Assembly: GCF_900101345.1 (NCBI RefSeq)
Contig: NZ_FMUX01000024.1
Coordinates: 24,615-88,614 of the forward strand
DNA from: Desulfoluna spongiiphila
GTDB taxonomy: Bacteria > Desulfobacterota > Desulfobacteria > Desulfobacterales > Desulfolunaceae
Length of the DNA stretch: 64,000 bases
Direction of reading: 5' to 3'
Positions 41,346-50,594 of the stretch are shown here, in pieces. The notes beneath the pieces were generated by a model. The model worked only from the letters and a program-made list of their open reading frames with translations. It was not told the DNA's origin and made no database searches. Position 1 is the first letter of the stretch. Each line of letters opens with the position of its first letter. A program made the position numbers and the translations under genes.

Positions 41346-44081
41346 ATGGGTTTTCGCATCACCATGGACATTGCCAAGGGTGCCCTGGCAACAGCCGGAA
41401 GGGGGATGTCGGTCAACGGCCACAACATCGCCAACGTGGACACCCCGGGCTACAGCCGCCAGACCGAAACCATCACCACCAACCGGCCCTACACCATCGG
41501 CAGCACCCAGCTCGGCACCGGTGCCACCCTGGAACACGTGAACCGCCATGCGGATCAACGCCTGGAAGAGCGCCTGGCCGACCAGAAGTCCAAGTTCGCC
41601 ACCTACGATGAGGCCATTGTCTACATCGACAACCTGGAGGCTCTCTTCAACGTGGACTCCGACACCCACCTGGGCAGCCTCATGAGCAACTTCTGGCAGG
41701 GATGGCACGAGGTGGCCAACCACCCGGACGACCCCTCGGCACGTTCCGTGCTGCTGGAATCGGCCACCAACCTCTCCGGTCAGTTCAACACCCTGTCCAA
41801 CGACATCAACCGGCTGAAGACAAACGTCGGTCAGGACATCGACGCCGGGGTGGAGCGGGTTAACACCATCATGGGTAAAATCGCCAAGCTCAACACCGAG
41901 ATCTTCATCACCGAGTCCACCCGACCGGCCAACGACCAGCGGGACATGCGCGGCCAGCTCGTCACCGAGCTCTCCGAGTTTCTCAACGTCAACACCGTGG
42001 AGCAGCCCACGGGCTACCTCTCCATCATGACCAGCAACGGCTACCCCCTGGTGGTGGGAAACCGCTCCTACGACCTCACGAGCAACCGCGGAAGCGTGGG
42101 CTGGGAGACCTCGGCCGGAGGCATCGTGGATGTCTCCCGGGCCATCACCCACGGCAAGCTGGGAGGCTGGCTCATGGTCAAAGACGACATCCTCTCCGAG
42201 GTGGACCAGAACCTGGACTCCCTTGCAAAAGAGGTCATCTGGCGGGTCAACAAGGTCCACAGCCAGGGCGTGGGCACCAGCTACCACCAAACCGCCGTGA
42301 CCTCATCGGAAGCCCCCGCCGGTGGCAACCTCTACAACCTGGCCTACGGCGACCGCATCGACTACGACGGGGGCATGAAGGTCTGGGCAAAAAAACTCAA
42401 CAGCCCCAACCCGGCCACGGCCGTGGAGGTGGACACCGGCATCTCCACCACCTCCCCTGTCAAGTTCACCGGCACCGGCATGCCCATGAGCCGATACCGG
42501 ATTACCGTGGAAGAAGGGGGCACCGTGGGCCCCGGGGCAGACGACCCCGTCCTCCGCTGGGAACGCCTGGGAGCAGACAACACCCCCGTGGCCCTGGGCC
42601 GCTTTGCCATAACCGGAGAAAACAAGTTCTCCAGCACCCCGCCCGTGGAGGGCATCGGCTTTGACATCGGCAAAGGGCGCCTCGTGGCCGGAAACGTGTT
42701 TGAGTTCAACACCTCGGAGGCCGGCATCGCCAACCCCGTCGAGTTAAGGGGCATCCCCGAGGGCCGGGCACGCTGCGCAGGGGACCGCTACACCCTCACC
42801 GTGGTTGAAGGGGGCGGCTCCATCGAGAACGTCTCTCCCAAGAACCCCATGATCCTGGAGTGGCAGAACAGCACCGGCATGGGCACCATCCGCATCGAAG
42901 AGCCCGAAGAGGCCCAATTTGACGTGGACGGCATGACCCTGTCCATCGACAAGGGGACCCTCATGAACGGGGACAGTTTTGTGGTCAAAACCGGGGATGC
43001 CGGGCAACCCCTGGACCTGGAGGGCAACACCACCGCCGAACAGAAATCCTCCTGGCACTGGACCACCTTCTCCCTGGCCGATCAGTTCAACAGGCAGGCC
43101 TCCGAGGCGGGCGTGGACCTAAGGGCCTTTATCAGCAACACCGGCAACTTTGAACTCCGGCCCGATTTCGGCGTGGCCTTTGCCTTTTCCGACAGCACGG
43201 CACGTGACGGCGGCGTGGCAGCGGCCCTGGGGCTCAACACCTTCTTCAAAGGCCAGGATGCGGCCACCATCGACATCGCCGAACTGGTCAAGGACCCGTC
43301 GAACATCGCCGCAGCCCGGGTCCGCGGCGCAGGGTCCGATGCCATTACCAGCAACCTGCATGTCACCAACCCCGAGGTGCGTCCCGTTGAGATCAGCACC
43401 GCAGGCGGACCCGCCGTCCTCTATTTCGAAGAAGACGACGTGCCCAAGGCCATCACCGTGGATCCCCGTATCCTCACCTCCCGGGGCGACCTCCACACCC
43501 TGGCCCACGACATGGAACAGGCCATGAACGCCGCGTCCAACCTCAGCAACCCGTACAAGGTGCGCTACGTGGAGAACGAAAACCGCTTCGAGTTCTCGGA
43601 AAACGACGGCTCGCCCCTGCAGCAGCTCACCCTGAGGTGGGACCGCTCCCCGGCCCTGGCTGAGCTCACCGGCTTTCGCCCCGAGCCCGAGACCTTTGTC
43701 CCCGCAGCCGGGGACTACGGCAAGATCAACAACGAAAACGCCCTGCTCATGGCGGACATGCAGCACGTGGAGAACACCATGCCCCACTACGCCTACACAC
43801 GGGACCGGGGTGCCGTGGCAGAGAGCCTCACCACCACCCCCGACGGCTTTTACCGGGACATGCTGGGCTCCATCGGGGTCAGGGCCTCAAGCTTCAGGAA
43901 AGAAAAGGAGATGGGGGGCATGATGGTGGAAAAACTCTCGGACATCAGGGAGTCCATCTCCGGCGTCTCCGTGGACGAAGAGCTGGTGCGCATGCTTGCC
44001 CACCAGCAGGCCTACCAGGCCGCCTCCAAACTCATCACCACCAGCGATGAGATGCTGCAGACGTTGTTGAATATGAGATAG
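41346..44081 (+). CDS. flgK: Flagellar hook-associated protein 1 FlgK (very long form)
   Basis: A 911-aa FlgK; family members are usually 450-650 aa. The N terminus DIAKGALATAGRGMSVNGHN and IANVDTPGYSRQTETITTNR, the block LSNDINRLKTNVGQDIDAGV and the C terminus SGVSVDEELVRMLAHQQAYQ then AASKLITTSDEMLQTLLNMR are typical D0/D1 parts. The extra length lies in the middle (about residues 350-560), where two successive segments share the plan xYRITVEEGG / RYTLTVVEGG, then an Asp/Gly-rich strand block and an ending VFEFNT / SFVVKT. This is an apparent duplication of a surface domain. FlgK joins hook to filament. It follows flgN by 2 bp. Confidence 0.93.
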   Translation: MGFRITMDIAKGALATAGRGMSVNGHNIANVDTPGYSRQTETITTNRPYTIGSTQLGTGATLEHVNRHADQRLEERLADQKSKFATYDEAIVYIDNLEALFNVDSDTHLGSLMSNFWQGWHEVANHPDDPSARSVLLESATNLSGQFNTLSNDINRLKTNVGQDIDAGVERVNTIMGKIAKLNTEIFITESTRPANDQRDMRGQLVTELSEFLNVNTVEQPTGYLSIMTSNGYPLVVGNRSYDLTSNRGSVGWETSAGGIVDVSRAITHGKLGGWLMVKDDILSEVDQNLDSLAKEVIWRVNKVHSQGVGTSYHQTAVTSSEAPAGGNLYNLAYGDRIDYDGGMKVWAKKLNSPNPATAVEVDTGISTTSPVKFTGTGMPMSRYRITVEEGGTVGPGADDPVLRWERLGADNTPVALGRFAITGENKFSSTPPVEGIGFDIGKGRLVAGNVFEFNTSEAGIANPVELRGIPEGRARCAGDRYTLTVVEGGGSIENVSPKNPMILEWQNSTGMGTIRIEEPEEAQFDVDGMTLSIDKGTLMNGDSFVVKTGDAGQPLDLEGNTTAEQKSSWHWTTFSLADQFNRQASEAGVDLRAFISNTGNFELRPDFGVAFAFSDSTARDGGVAAALGLNTFFKGQDAATIDIAELVKDPSNIAAARVRGAGSDAITSNLHVTNPEVRPVEISTAGGPAVLYFEEDDVPKAITVDPRILTSRGDLHTLAHDMEQAMNAASNLSNPYKVRYVENENRFEFSENDGSPLQQLTLRWDRSPALAELTGFRPEPETFVPAAGDYGKINNENALLMADMQHVENTMPHYAYTRDRGAVAESLTTTPDGFYRDMLGSIGVRASSFRKEKEMGGMMVEKLSDIRESISGVSVDEELVRMLAHQQAYQAASKLITTSDEMLQTLLNMR

Positions 44082-44158
44082 TAAGGGCTTAAGGGCTAAG
44101 GGCTAAGGGCTAAGGGCTAAGGGCTAAGGGCTAAGGGCTAAGGGCTAAGGGCTAAGGG
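44082..44158 (+). repeat. Heptanucleotide tandem repeat (TAAGGGC)n
   Basis: One TAAGGGC (44082-44088), a single extra T, then nine perfect consecutive copies (44090-44152) and a partial tenth TAAGGG (44153-44158). It starts directly after the flgK stop. The 373-bp gap to flgL has no gene; its remaining part is unremarkable apart from a CCCTTTA-rich patch at about 44285-44320. Confidence 0.95.
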
Positions 44159-44454
44159 AAAATGTTAAACAGAGCAACTGGAGTCAACAGACCATGGGGA
44201 AAAAACCGTTTTCTTTGTTGAATGACCTTGATGGGACAAGCATTCCACTAATCGGCGGAGCGAAGCGACTCCTCGACCTTTAGCCGTTTGCCCTTTACCC
44301 CTTTTGCCTTTTACCGATCTCAGGTTTCAGGCACCCTTTGCCGATAACAACAGTACTTGATATGGTCAAACCAGAGTTCCAGCGCCTTGTGTCGCTTTAT
44401 ATGGGAGACGTCCTCCCATCCGGCGGCCGGGCCCCTTTTTGATGAGTGTGATGC

Positions 44455-45744
44455 ATGCGGGTAGCGACCTCAACCCTTTACAACCAGTCCAAGGAGAACA
44501 TCAGCCGGAAAAACCGGGAGGTTCTCGACAAGAACTCCCTGATCTCCTCGGGCAAGCGGATCAGAAAGCTCTCGGACGCCCCCGTGGACGCCAGCCGCGT
44601 GGCGGCCCTGAAGACCAGCATGAGCGACCTCACCCAGCTCCAGCGAAACGTGGACACCGGTACCCTGTGGCTTGAAGGCAGCGAAGAGTCCCTGGTCCGG
44701 GTCAAGGAGAAGATCGACAGGGCCAAGGAGATCGCCATCGCCATGGCCAACGGCATCGCCAACCCCGACGACCTCCAGACCTCGGCCCTGGAGGTGGAAG
44801 GCCTCATCAAAGGGGTGCTGGATCAGTCCAACACCCGCATCGACGGCCAGTACATCTTTTCCGGGACCCGAAGCGACATCCGGCCCTTCCGGGCTGACGA
44901 CGTCAACTCCCCCAACACCATCGCGTACCGGGGGAACGCCACCCCCTTCCGGGTCAAGATCGGTACCCAGTCCGACATGGTCGTGGGCTTTGCAGGGGAA
45001 GAGATCTTCTCGTCGGACACGGCCGCCATCGATGAGACCAACAACTGCCTTGATTTCACTGAAAAGCGGGCCGGTGCCCCGGCCGGGGAAGAGACCGTCC
45101 TCACCGCCCTGGTAGACCCGGGCACCTACTCCAGGCAGGGCCTGGCCCACGCCGTGGAGATGGCCATGGAGCGAGCCTCGGCAGACAAAGGGGCCGCCGC
45201 GGATTACAGAGTCTCCTGGAACGAATCCGAGCAGACCTTCACCATCGCCGAAGAAGATGGTCTGGACCCTGCCAGGCTCGACCGGGTCTCCGTCCTGTTC
45301 CGCTCCGGTGAAAACCGCCACCAGTCCGTGGGCGCCTTCATGGGGTTTTCCACCGACGACATCGCCACCGAGCCGTCACGCCAGCCCCTGGTAAGCCGGA
45401 GAGGCGTTCAATGGGGGGTCTTCAACTCCCTGTTCGAACTCCGTTCCGCCCTTGAAGGCAACGACAAGGAGGGACTCCATCAGTCCATCTCCCGGCTGGC
45501 CGCGGATCACAACAACATCCTGAGCTCCATCTCCGAAGCCGGGGTACGGGCCGGTCGGCTGGACACGAGGCACGACCTGATCAAGGACCTTAACATCAGC
45601 CAGGACGCCACCCGCTCCAAATTGGAAGACACCGACGTGGTGCGTGCCATCTCCGATCTCAAGCTCAAGCAGTTCGGGTACGAATCCGCCCTGGCCTCGA
45701 CATCACGGCTCCTGAACACGAGTCTTCTGAACTATCTAAAATAA
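44455..45744 (+). CDS. flgL: Flagellar hook-associated protein 3 FlgL
   Basis: A 429-aa FlgL, the junction protein between FlgK and the flagellin filament. The flagellin-like N terminus RVATSTLYNQSKENISRKNR, LSDAPVDASRVAALKTSMSD and LERSLVRVKEKIDRAKE-type helix, plus the central DQSNTRIDGQYIFSGTRSDI, are diagnostic. The C terminus ATRSKLEDTDVVRAISDLKL followed by FGYESALASTSRLLNTSLLN is the conserved D0 helix. It is separated from flgK by the heptamer repeat and lies 32 bp before csrA. Length is normal. Confidence 0.93.
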   Translation: MRVATSTLYNQSKENISRKNREVLDKNSLISSGKRIRKLSDAPVDASRVAALKTSMSDLTQLQRNVDTGTLWLEGSEESLVRVKEKIDRAKEIAIAMANGIANPDDLQTSALEVEGLIKGVLDQSNTRIDGQYIFSGTRSDIRPFRADDVNSPNTIAYRGNATPFRVKIGTQSDMVVGFAGEEIFSSDTAAIDETNNCLDFTEKRAGAPAGEETVLTALVDPGTYSRQGLAHAVEMAMERASADKGAAADYRVSWNESEQTFTIAEEDGLDPARLDRVSVLFRSGENRHQSVGAFMGFSTDDIATEPSRQPLVSRRGVQWGVFNSLFELRSALEGNDKEGLHQSISRLAADHNNILSSISEAGVRAGRLDTRHDLIKDLNISQDATRSKLEDTDVVRAISDLKLKQFGYESALASTSRLLNTSLLNYLK

Positions 45745-45776
45745 CGCAAAGACCGACCCAAAACAGGAAATACCTG

Positions 45777-46109
45777 ATGCTCATACTGACACGAAAACCG
45801 GGCGAAAAAATCCGTATCGGCGACGACATCACCATCCACGTGGTGGAGATAGGCAAAGGCAACGTCCGTATCGGGGTGGAAGCCCCCAAAGATGTGTCCA
45901 TCATGCGCGACGAGGTGGTGGAACGCATCGAAGAAGAAAACCTGCAGGCCGCCAAACGGAACCGAAACACCCTGGTGCACGCGGCGTCCATGCTGAAGAA
46001 CAAAAAAATGATGGAAAGCGGGACAACGCCCACCGGCAAACCCGCGGCACGAAGACGAAAAGTGGTGACCCCCAAGCAACCGCTTACGGGCGACTCAAAC
46101 AAGGAGTAA
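45777..46109 (+). CDS. csrA: Carbon storage regulator CsrA (extended C terminus)
   Basis: A 110-aa CsrA. Residues 1-55 are canonical: MLILTRKPGEKIRIGDDITI, VVEIGKGNVRIGVEAPKDVS and IMRDEVVERIEEEN, including the RNA-binding L4/R6 region and the VxRxE-like end. From about residue 62 a basic, Pro/Lys-rich tail (KPAARRRKVVTPKQPLTGDS) doubles the usual 60-80 aa length. CsrA represses translation by binding GGA motifs, and in flagellated bacteria it is antagonised by FliW, encoded 4 bp downstream. The gene pair after flgL is a classic flagellin homeostasis arrangement. Confidence 0.95.
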   Translation: MLILTRKPGEKIRIGDDITIHVVEIGKGNVRIGVEAPKDVSIMRDEVVERIEEENLQAAKRNRNTLVHAASMLKNKKMMESGTTPTGKPAARRRKVVTPKQPLTGDSNKE

Positions 46110-46113
46110 CACG

Positions 46114-46566
46114 TTGATCATCCCCACCCGACAATTTGGTTCTGTTGACATCGAGGAAGAAAAAATCGTCTCCATGCCCAAAGGCATGCCCGGCTTCCCC
46201 GGCAAAGAGAAGTTTATCCTCCTCTCCCATGAAGAGATCGACCCCATCCTCTCCTTTCAGTCCGTGGACGACCCCGACCTGGCCTTCGCCCTCATGGACC
46301 CTTTTCTCTTCATGCCCGACTACGCCATCGATCTGGACGCAGCCGTCCGGGACATGGCCTGGGACGTGGAAAAACCCGAGGAGATCTTCCTCTACAGCAT
46401 CATCAACGCCAGCAGCGATCGCCCCGAAGAGATCACCGCCAACCTGGCAGGCCCCCTTCTTGTCCACACCGGCATCAACGAGGCCGTTCAGTTGGTCATC
46501 ACCGACGAGCGCTACTCCCACAAACACCAGATTTTTGCGGCGGAAGAGGCACAGGCCGAGGGGTAA
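46114..46566 (+). CDS. fliW: Flagellar assembly factor FliW
   Basis: A 150-aa FliW, which binds either flagellin or CsrA and so links flagellin level to CsrA repression. The family pattern is clear: IIPTRQFGSVDIEEEKIVSM, then GMPGFPGKEKFILLSHEEID and FQSVDDPDLAFALMDPFLFM, with the final YSHKHQIFAAEEA. The start is TTG at 46114 with AAGGAG 9-14 bp upstream; no ATG fits at the N terminus. It lies 4 bp after csrA. A copy of the intergenic repeat family follows 58 bp downstream. Confidence 0.93.
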   Translation: MIIPTRQFGSVDIEEEKIVSMPKGMPGFPGKEKFILLSHEEIDPILSFQSVDDPDLAFALMDPFLFMPDYAIDLDAAVRDMAWDVEKPEEIFLYSIINASSDRPEEITANLAGPLLVHTGINEAVQLVITDERYSHKHQIFAAEEAQAEG

Positions 46567-46624
46567 AAACGTCGCGGGTGCCGGCTTTTGGGGTTACAGA
46601 AAAAAAGAAAATCTCAAAAAAAAT

Positions 46625-46708
46625 GCCTCCGGCGGCAAGGTGTGCCACCTTGAAAGCAGTTTACCGCAGGGCTTTGCCCCTCGTTCCTCGGGTCAAATCC
46701 CAGCGGTA
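46625..46708 (-). repeat. Diverged repeat copy with compensated hairpin arms
   Basis: Begins GCCTCCGGCGGCAAGGTGTG and has the CTTTGCCC / GGGTCAAA inner stem and the loop CTCGTTCCTC, as in 24135 and 53782. Its outer stem arms are TACCGC and GCGGTA, where other copies have GCGGATG and CATCCGC: the sequence changed on both sides and pairing is kept. Confidence 0.8.
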
Positions 46709-46759
46709 TTCAGGCAAGCCAGACGTAACACGAACAACCGGCTTTACCCTACGCCATCA

Positions 46760-47521
46760 TCACACCGCGTCCCTTACAAAAACCAGGCTGTTCTCCGTTG
46801 AGAGGGCCCCGTCGAGCCGGTACCCGTTCACATCGAACCCCTTCACGTCCGCCACACCATCAATGCGATTCTCGATGATCCACCGCGCCATGGCCCCCCG
46901 GGCCCGCTTGGCGTGGATGGCAACGGCCTTTAAGGCATCCCCCTTCTTCTCCTTGAAGGCCACATCCACAAACCGGCCCTTTGCACGGATCACCTTTTTA
47001 TCCACGGCCTTGGCATACTCCCCGGAGGCAAGATTCAACAGCGCCCCGTCCGAGGGCATCAGCGATTCAAGGTGCTCGGTAACGGCCGGTTTCCACCACC
47101 CGGAGAGCACCCCGAAACCGGGAAGGGAAAGCCCCATCTCCAGGCGATACGGCTCCACCCCCGTCATGGGGGAGAGAGCCCCGTACAGCCCCGAAAGAAT
47201 CCGCAGCCGATCGTCGGCCCAGGCCACCGCCTCCGCAGAAAGGCTCTCCGCATCTATCCCCTGGTAGGCATCCCCACGGTAGGCAAAAAGTGCCGGGGTG
47301 CCCGTAACACCAAAGGAAAAATCACGAAAGCTCGCCACCGTGTTCTCGGCAATCCCGTCGCTTACCTTCATGAGCGATTTCATTTCGTCAACGGAAACGC
47401 CCCGAAGCGCCTCAACCAGTTCCCGGGTTTTCTCCTTATAAAAAGGGCCGCCCATATCCCCGGCCCACGCCGGAGCCCCAACCTCCATCCGCTTTGCCGG
47501 TGCGAGGATTGTGATCATCAT
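46760..47521 (-). CDS. yaaA: Peroxide stress protein YaaA (DUF328)
   Basis: A 253-aa YaaA/UPF0246 protein. Support: MMITILAPAKRMEVG at the start (the 'I-SPAK' opening), AYRGDAYQGIDAESLSAEAV, LRILSGLYGALSPMTGVEPY, then RLEMGLSLPGFGVLSGWWKP and the C-terminal HAKRARGAMARWIIENRIDG. E. coli YaaA limits intracellular iron and oxidative damage during peroxide stress. No partner gene is adjacent in an operon sense; the LPP20-like gene is 79 bp upstream on the same strand. Length is normal and the motif order is intact. Confidence 0.93.
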   Translation of the reverse strand: MMITILAPAKRMEVGAPAWAGDMGGPFYKEKTRELVEALRGVSVDEMKSLMKVSDGIAENTVASFRDFSFGVTGTPALFAYRGDAYQGIDAESLSAEAVAWADDRLRILSGLYGALSPMTGVEPYRLEMGLSLPGFGVLSGWWKPAVTEHLESLMPSDGALLNLASGEYAKAVDKKVIRAKGRFVDVAFKEKKGDALKAVAIHAKRARGAMARWIIENRIDGVADVKGFDVNGYRLDGALSTENSLVFVRDAV

Positions 47522-47600
47522 TTACTTTCTCCTTCCAACAGATAATCGGTGCGCACGTGGCACCCTATACACCGACCGATCCCGTGAACTGTCGGGCATC

Positions 47601-48677
47601 CTACTCCACAACCTTTTTCATCTCTTCGTCATCAAGAAGCTGCTCGGCAAGCCCGGCCCAATCGAACTCCTTTTCATGAAAACCAAACACATTCCCTTCG
47701 ACCGTATGGGTGGCAAGAAGGGTTCCGGTGTGTACGTCAAACCGCGTGCTCCCCAGGCGCAGGGTCCCTTTAAGCATGCCCAGGGAGCCTGAACTTTTTT
47801 GGGAAGCGGCTTTTATCCACACGAGCCTGTCCCCTGCATATTCCCGTGCCTGGCCAACGCACTCATGGGCTTCACGGCAGGAAACACCGACGAATATGGC
47901 GCCGTGGGTTTCGGCAAGGCTGGACAGCCGCGGGGCAAGGGTGGCCCTTAAAGCTTCCGGGGCCGAGAGCATCCAGACCGTGCCCCGTATCCCGCTTTGT
48001 TCCAGCTCGGCTTTTCGCGCGATAAAAAGGGCGGTGAGGTGGTTCTTGTTGCCCGCGTCCTTGGACAGGACAGAAAAATCGACATCGTTCAGGCGGGCCT
48101 GGGCATCTGTGATCCAGCGGAGCTTCTGGGCCGGGCTGGCTCCTTCTTCATCATAGGTCATCCGGTGAAGGGCCTTGGCCTGTTTCAAGGCCACCAGGTT
48201 GTCTGCGATATCCCGCCTGACCGTGTACCGCACCCAAAAGGTGCAGGTGGAAGGGTCCATGTAGCTTCCGGCCCGGGTCACGTCGGTGAAGGTAAGGGAA
48301 GAGGCCACCCGCAGACGCCGCGTGGCACGCCGGATGGCCGACAGATCCCCATGGGCTTTCCGGGTCTGGCTCTCCATGAGCTCCATGCTGCTCTCCACGG
48401 TCACCTGAACCTGATCGAGAAGATCCACCAGGGCCAAGTCCCTTGCCCTCATCTTCTGCAGAAAAAAGTTGCCCCCCATGGGACCCGCCTGCCCCACCCC
48501 CACATAATACCCGTCAAGGGCCTCGACACCATGCATCCAGGCCGGCAGAACCTGGCTCTCCCCTGCACAGGGATGCCACTGGGGATACGTCCGCGCCGCC
48601 TCTCCAGCACACCCCGTCAAAACCAACAACAGCACCATACCCGCTGCCACGTGCCCTCGCCCCGTCCGCTTCGTCAT
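47601..48677 (-). CDS. LPP20-like outer-membrane lipoprotein
   Basis: A 358-aa lipoprotein. The start at ATG 48677 gives MTKRTGRGHVAAGMVLLLVL then TGCAGEA, with lipobox LTGC at about residues 20-23; a longer upstream ORF start would break the signal peptide. Residues about 50-190 fit the LPP20 pattern: GYYVGVGQAG, an ARDLALVDLLDQVQVTVESS helix, LRVASSLTFTDV and a FWVRYTVRRDIA strand. The rest is a second alpha/beta region of unknown type, ending in an acidic helix. The LPP20 family is common in surface lipoproteins; function here is unknown. Confidence 0.7.
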   Translation of the reverse strand: MTKRTGRGHVAAGMVLLLVLTGCAGEAARTYPQWHPCAGESQVLPAWMHGVEALDGYYVGVGQAGPMGGNFFLQKMRARDLALVDLLDQVQVTVESSMELMESQTRKAHGDLSAIRRATRRLRVASSLTFTDVTRAGSYMDPSTCTFWVRYTVRRDIADNLVALKQAKALHRMTYDEEGASPAQKLRWITDAQARLNDVDFSVLSKDAGNKNHLTALFIARKAELEQSGIRGTVWMLSAPEALRATLAPRLSSLAETHGAIFVGVSCREAHECVGQAREYAGDRLVWIKAASQKSSGSLGMLKGTLRLGSTRFDVHTGTLLATHTVEGNVFGFHEKEFDWAGLAEQLLDDEEMKKVVE

Positions 48678-48974
48678 AAAAGAGTCCCTTTTAACCGTTC
48701 GGCCCATTGGTGAAATGTATCCCGGTATGCATAAAACCATGCCCCATCGGTTAAAACAAGTCCGCGCCTAAATGTAAAGAATGACTCCGGGGCCCGCTGC
48801 GCCCCGGTAAGGCCCCGGCTGCCATTCACAGGCAGAGGCGTTCCCACGCGTTTACCCCGCCTTGAAGCCCGCCCTTGACAATCCACCGCAAAACCCTGAT
48901 AACCCCATTGATTCTCATTCAAAACCACCAGCGGCCGGGAGACAGCCCTATCCGTTGCAGACATATGGAGCCCC

Positions 48975-50543
48975 ATGGACTCAAAAATCATCGACATTCG
49001 CGTCACCCCGGAAGAGATCGACAACCCCGAGGCCGTCAAAAAACACCTCATGGCAAAATACGGACCGTGTGATGAAAGAGCGTTCACCTACCGGGCCCTG
49101 AAACGATCCATCGACGGCAGGTCACGGGAGCCCCGGTTTTCGATCCGGGCCGAGGTATGCGAAGGAAAGCTTCCCGAACCACAAGCCCTGCGCCCCTTTG
49201 CTCCGATTTCTCTCACCGAAAAAGAGGTCATCGTGGTGGGTGCCGGGCCTGCCGGGTACTTTGCCGCCCTTCGCCTTCTGGAGATGGGCATCCGGCCGGT
49301 GGTGCTGGACCGGGGAAAGGATGTGCGCTCACGGCGCTTTGATCTGAAGAAAATCTACTCCGAAGGGAAAGTCGATCCCCACTCCAACTACTGTTTCGGA
49401 GAAGGCGGGGCTGGAACCTACTCCGACGGCAAGCTCTACACCCGCTCCAGCAAGCGGGGCGATGTGGGCCGCGTCCTGGATCTCTTTATCGATCACGGGG
49501 CCTCCGAGACCATCCGCGTCGACGCCCACCCCCACCTGGGGTCCAACGTCCTCCCCAAAATTGTCCGGGCCATGCGGGAGAACATCCTCTCCGCCGGAGG
49601 GGAGATCCGGTTTGAATCCCATGTCACCTCCTTTGAGGTGGATAAAGGGCTCATGACAGGCGTCACCCTCGCCGACGGGCAGACCGTCAAGGCCGACGCC
49701 GTGATCCTGGCCACCGGTCACTCGGCCCGGGACGTCTACCGAAGGCTCCACGCCCAGGAGATCCGCGTGGAGGCCAAACCGTTCGCCTTAGGCGTTCGCA
49801 TTGAACACACCCAGGATCTCATCGACCAGATCTTCTACAGAACCAAAACCCGTCACCCCAACCTGCCCGCCGCAAGCTACCGCATTGCCTGCCAGGCAAA
49901 CGGCCGGGGCGTTTTCTCTTTTTGCATGTGCCCCGGCGGCTTCGTGGTGCCCGCCGCCACCGCCCCCGGCGAGCTGGTGTTAAACGGCATGAGCCTCTCC
50001 TACCGCAGCGCCGAGTACGCCAACGCAGGCCTCGTGGCCGAGGTGCGCCTTGCCGATATAGGCGAAGACACCGAGGCCAATCCCCTTGCCGCCCTCGAAT
50101 TCCAGGAGGCGGTGGAGCAAAAAGTCTTCAAGGCAGGGGACGGCACCACCCAGAAAGCACCGGCACAACGGGTGGAAGATTTCCTTGAAAAACGTCCCTC
50201 CACAACCCTTAAGGGCTCCTCGTACCTCCCCGGGCTCTACCCGGCCGATCTCCACGAGCTGCTCCCCCCCTTCGTGGCAGAGAGCCTCGCCGAAGGCCTT
50301 CAAACCTTCGGGAAAAAATTCAAGGGATTTGCCCACCCCGACGCCACCCTCATCGCCGTGGAGTCCCGCACCAGCTCCCCGGTACGCATCCCCCGGGAAA
50401 AAGAGAGCTTCATGCACCCGGACACCCCCGGCCTCTTCCCGGCAGGAGAAGGCGCGGGGTATGCGGGCGGCATCGTCTCCGCCGCCATGGACGGCCTCAA
50501 TGTGGCCGACGCCGTGGCACGGTGGCTGGAAGAAAAACGGTAA
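48975..50543 (+). CDS. FAD-dependent oxidoreductase, COG2509 type
   Basis: A 522-aa flavoprotein. A small N-terminal domain (residues about 1-85: IIDIRVTPEEIDNPEAVKKH, FTYRALKRSIDGRSREPRFS) precedes the FAD Rossmann fold VIVVGAGPAGYFAALRLLEM (GxGxxG, about 88-107). Further signs are NYCFGEGGAGTYSDGKLYTR, VILATGHSARDVYRRL and the C-terminal FAD motif GLFPAGEGAGYAGGIVSAAM, DGLNVADAVARWL. This is the 'uncharacterised FAD-dependent dehydrogenase' group, related to BaiN/HI0933-like proteins; the substrate is unknown. It stands alone on the + strand. Confidence 0.85.
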   Translation: MDSKIIDIRVTPEEIDNPEAVKKHLMAKYGPCDERAFTYRALKRSIDGRSREPRFSIRAEVCEGKLPEPQALRPFAPISLTEKEVIVVGAGPAGYFAALRLLEMGIRPVVLDRGKDVRSRRFDLKKIYSEGKVDPHSNYCFGEGGAGTYSDGKLYTRSSKRGDVGRVLDLFIDHGASETIRVDAHPHLGSNVLPKIVRAMRENILSAGGEIRFESHVTSFEVDKGLMTGVTLADGQTVKADAVILATGHSARDVYRRLHAQEIRVEAKPFALGVRIEHTQDLIDQIFYRTKTRHPNLPAASYRIACQANGRGVFSFCMCPGGFVVPAATAPGELVLNGMSLSYRSAEYANAGLVAEVRLADIGEDTEANPLAALEFQEAVEQKVFKAGDGTTQKAPAQRVEDFLEKRPSTTLKGSSYLPGLYPADLHELLPPFVAESLAEGLQTFGKKFKGFAHPDATLIAVESRTSSPVRIPREKESFMHPDTPGLFPAGEGAGYAGGIVSAAMDGLNVADAVARWLEEKR

Positions 50544-50594
50544 CATGCTTTATAGATCGCACCCCTTGTCGCCGGAGGCAGCCCGGCTAAAAAT

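Noticed and set aside
44082..44158. Telomere-like repeat
   Set aside because: The heptamer resembles plant-type telomeres only in form; it is internal to a bacterial flagellar locus.
44310..44330. Sigma-54 site before flgL (AGGCACCCTTTGCC)
   Set aside because: The GG to GC spacing is two bases too short for a -24/-12 promoter.
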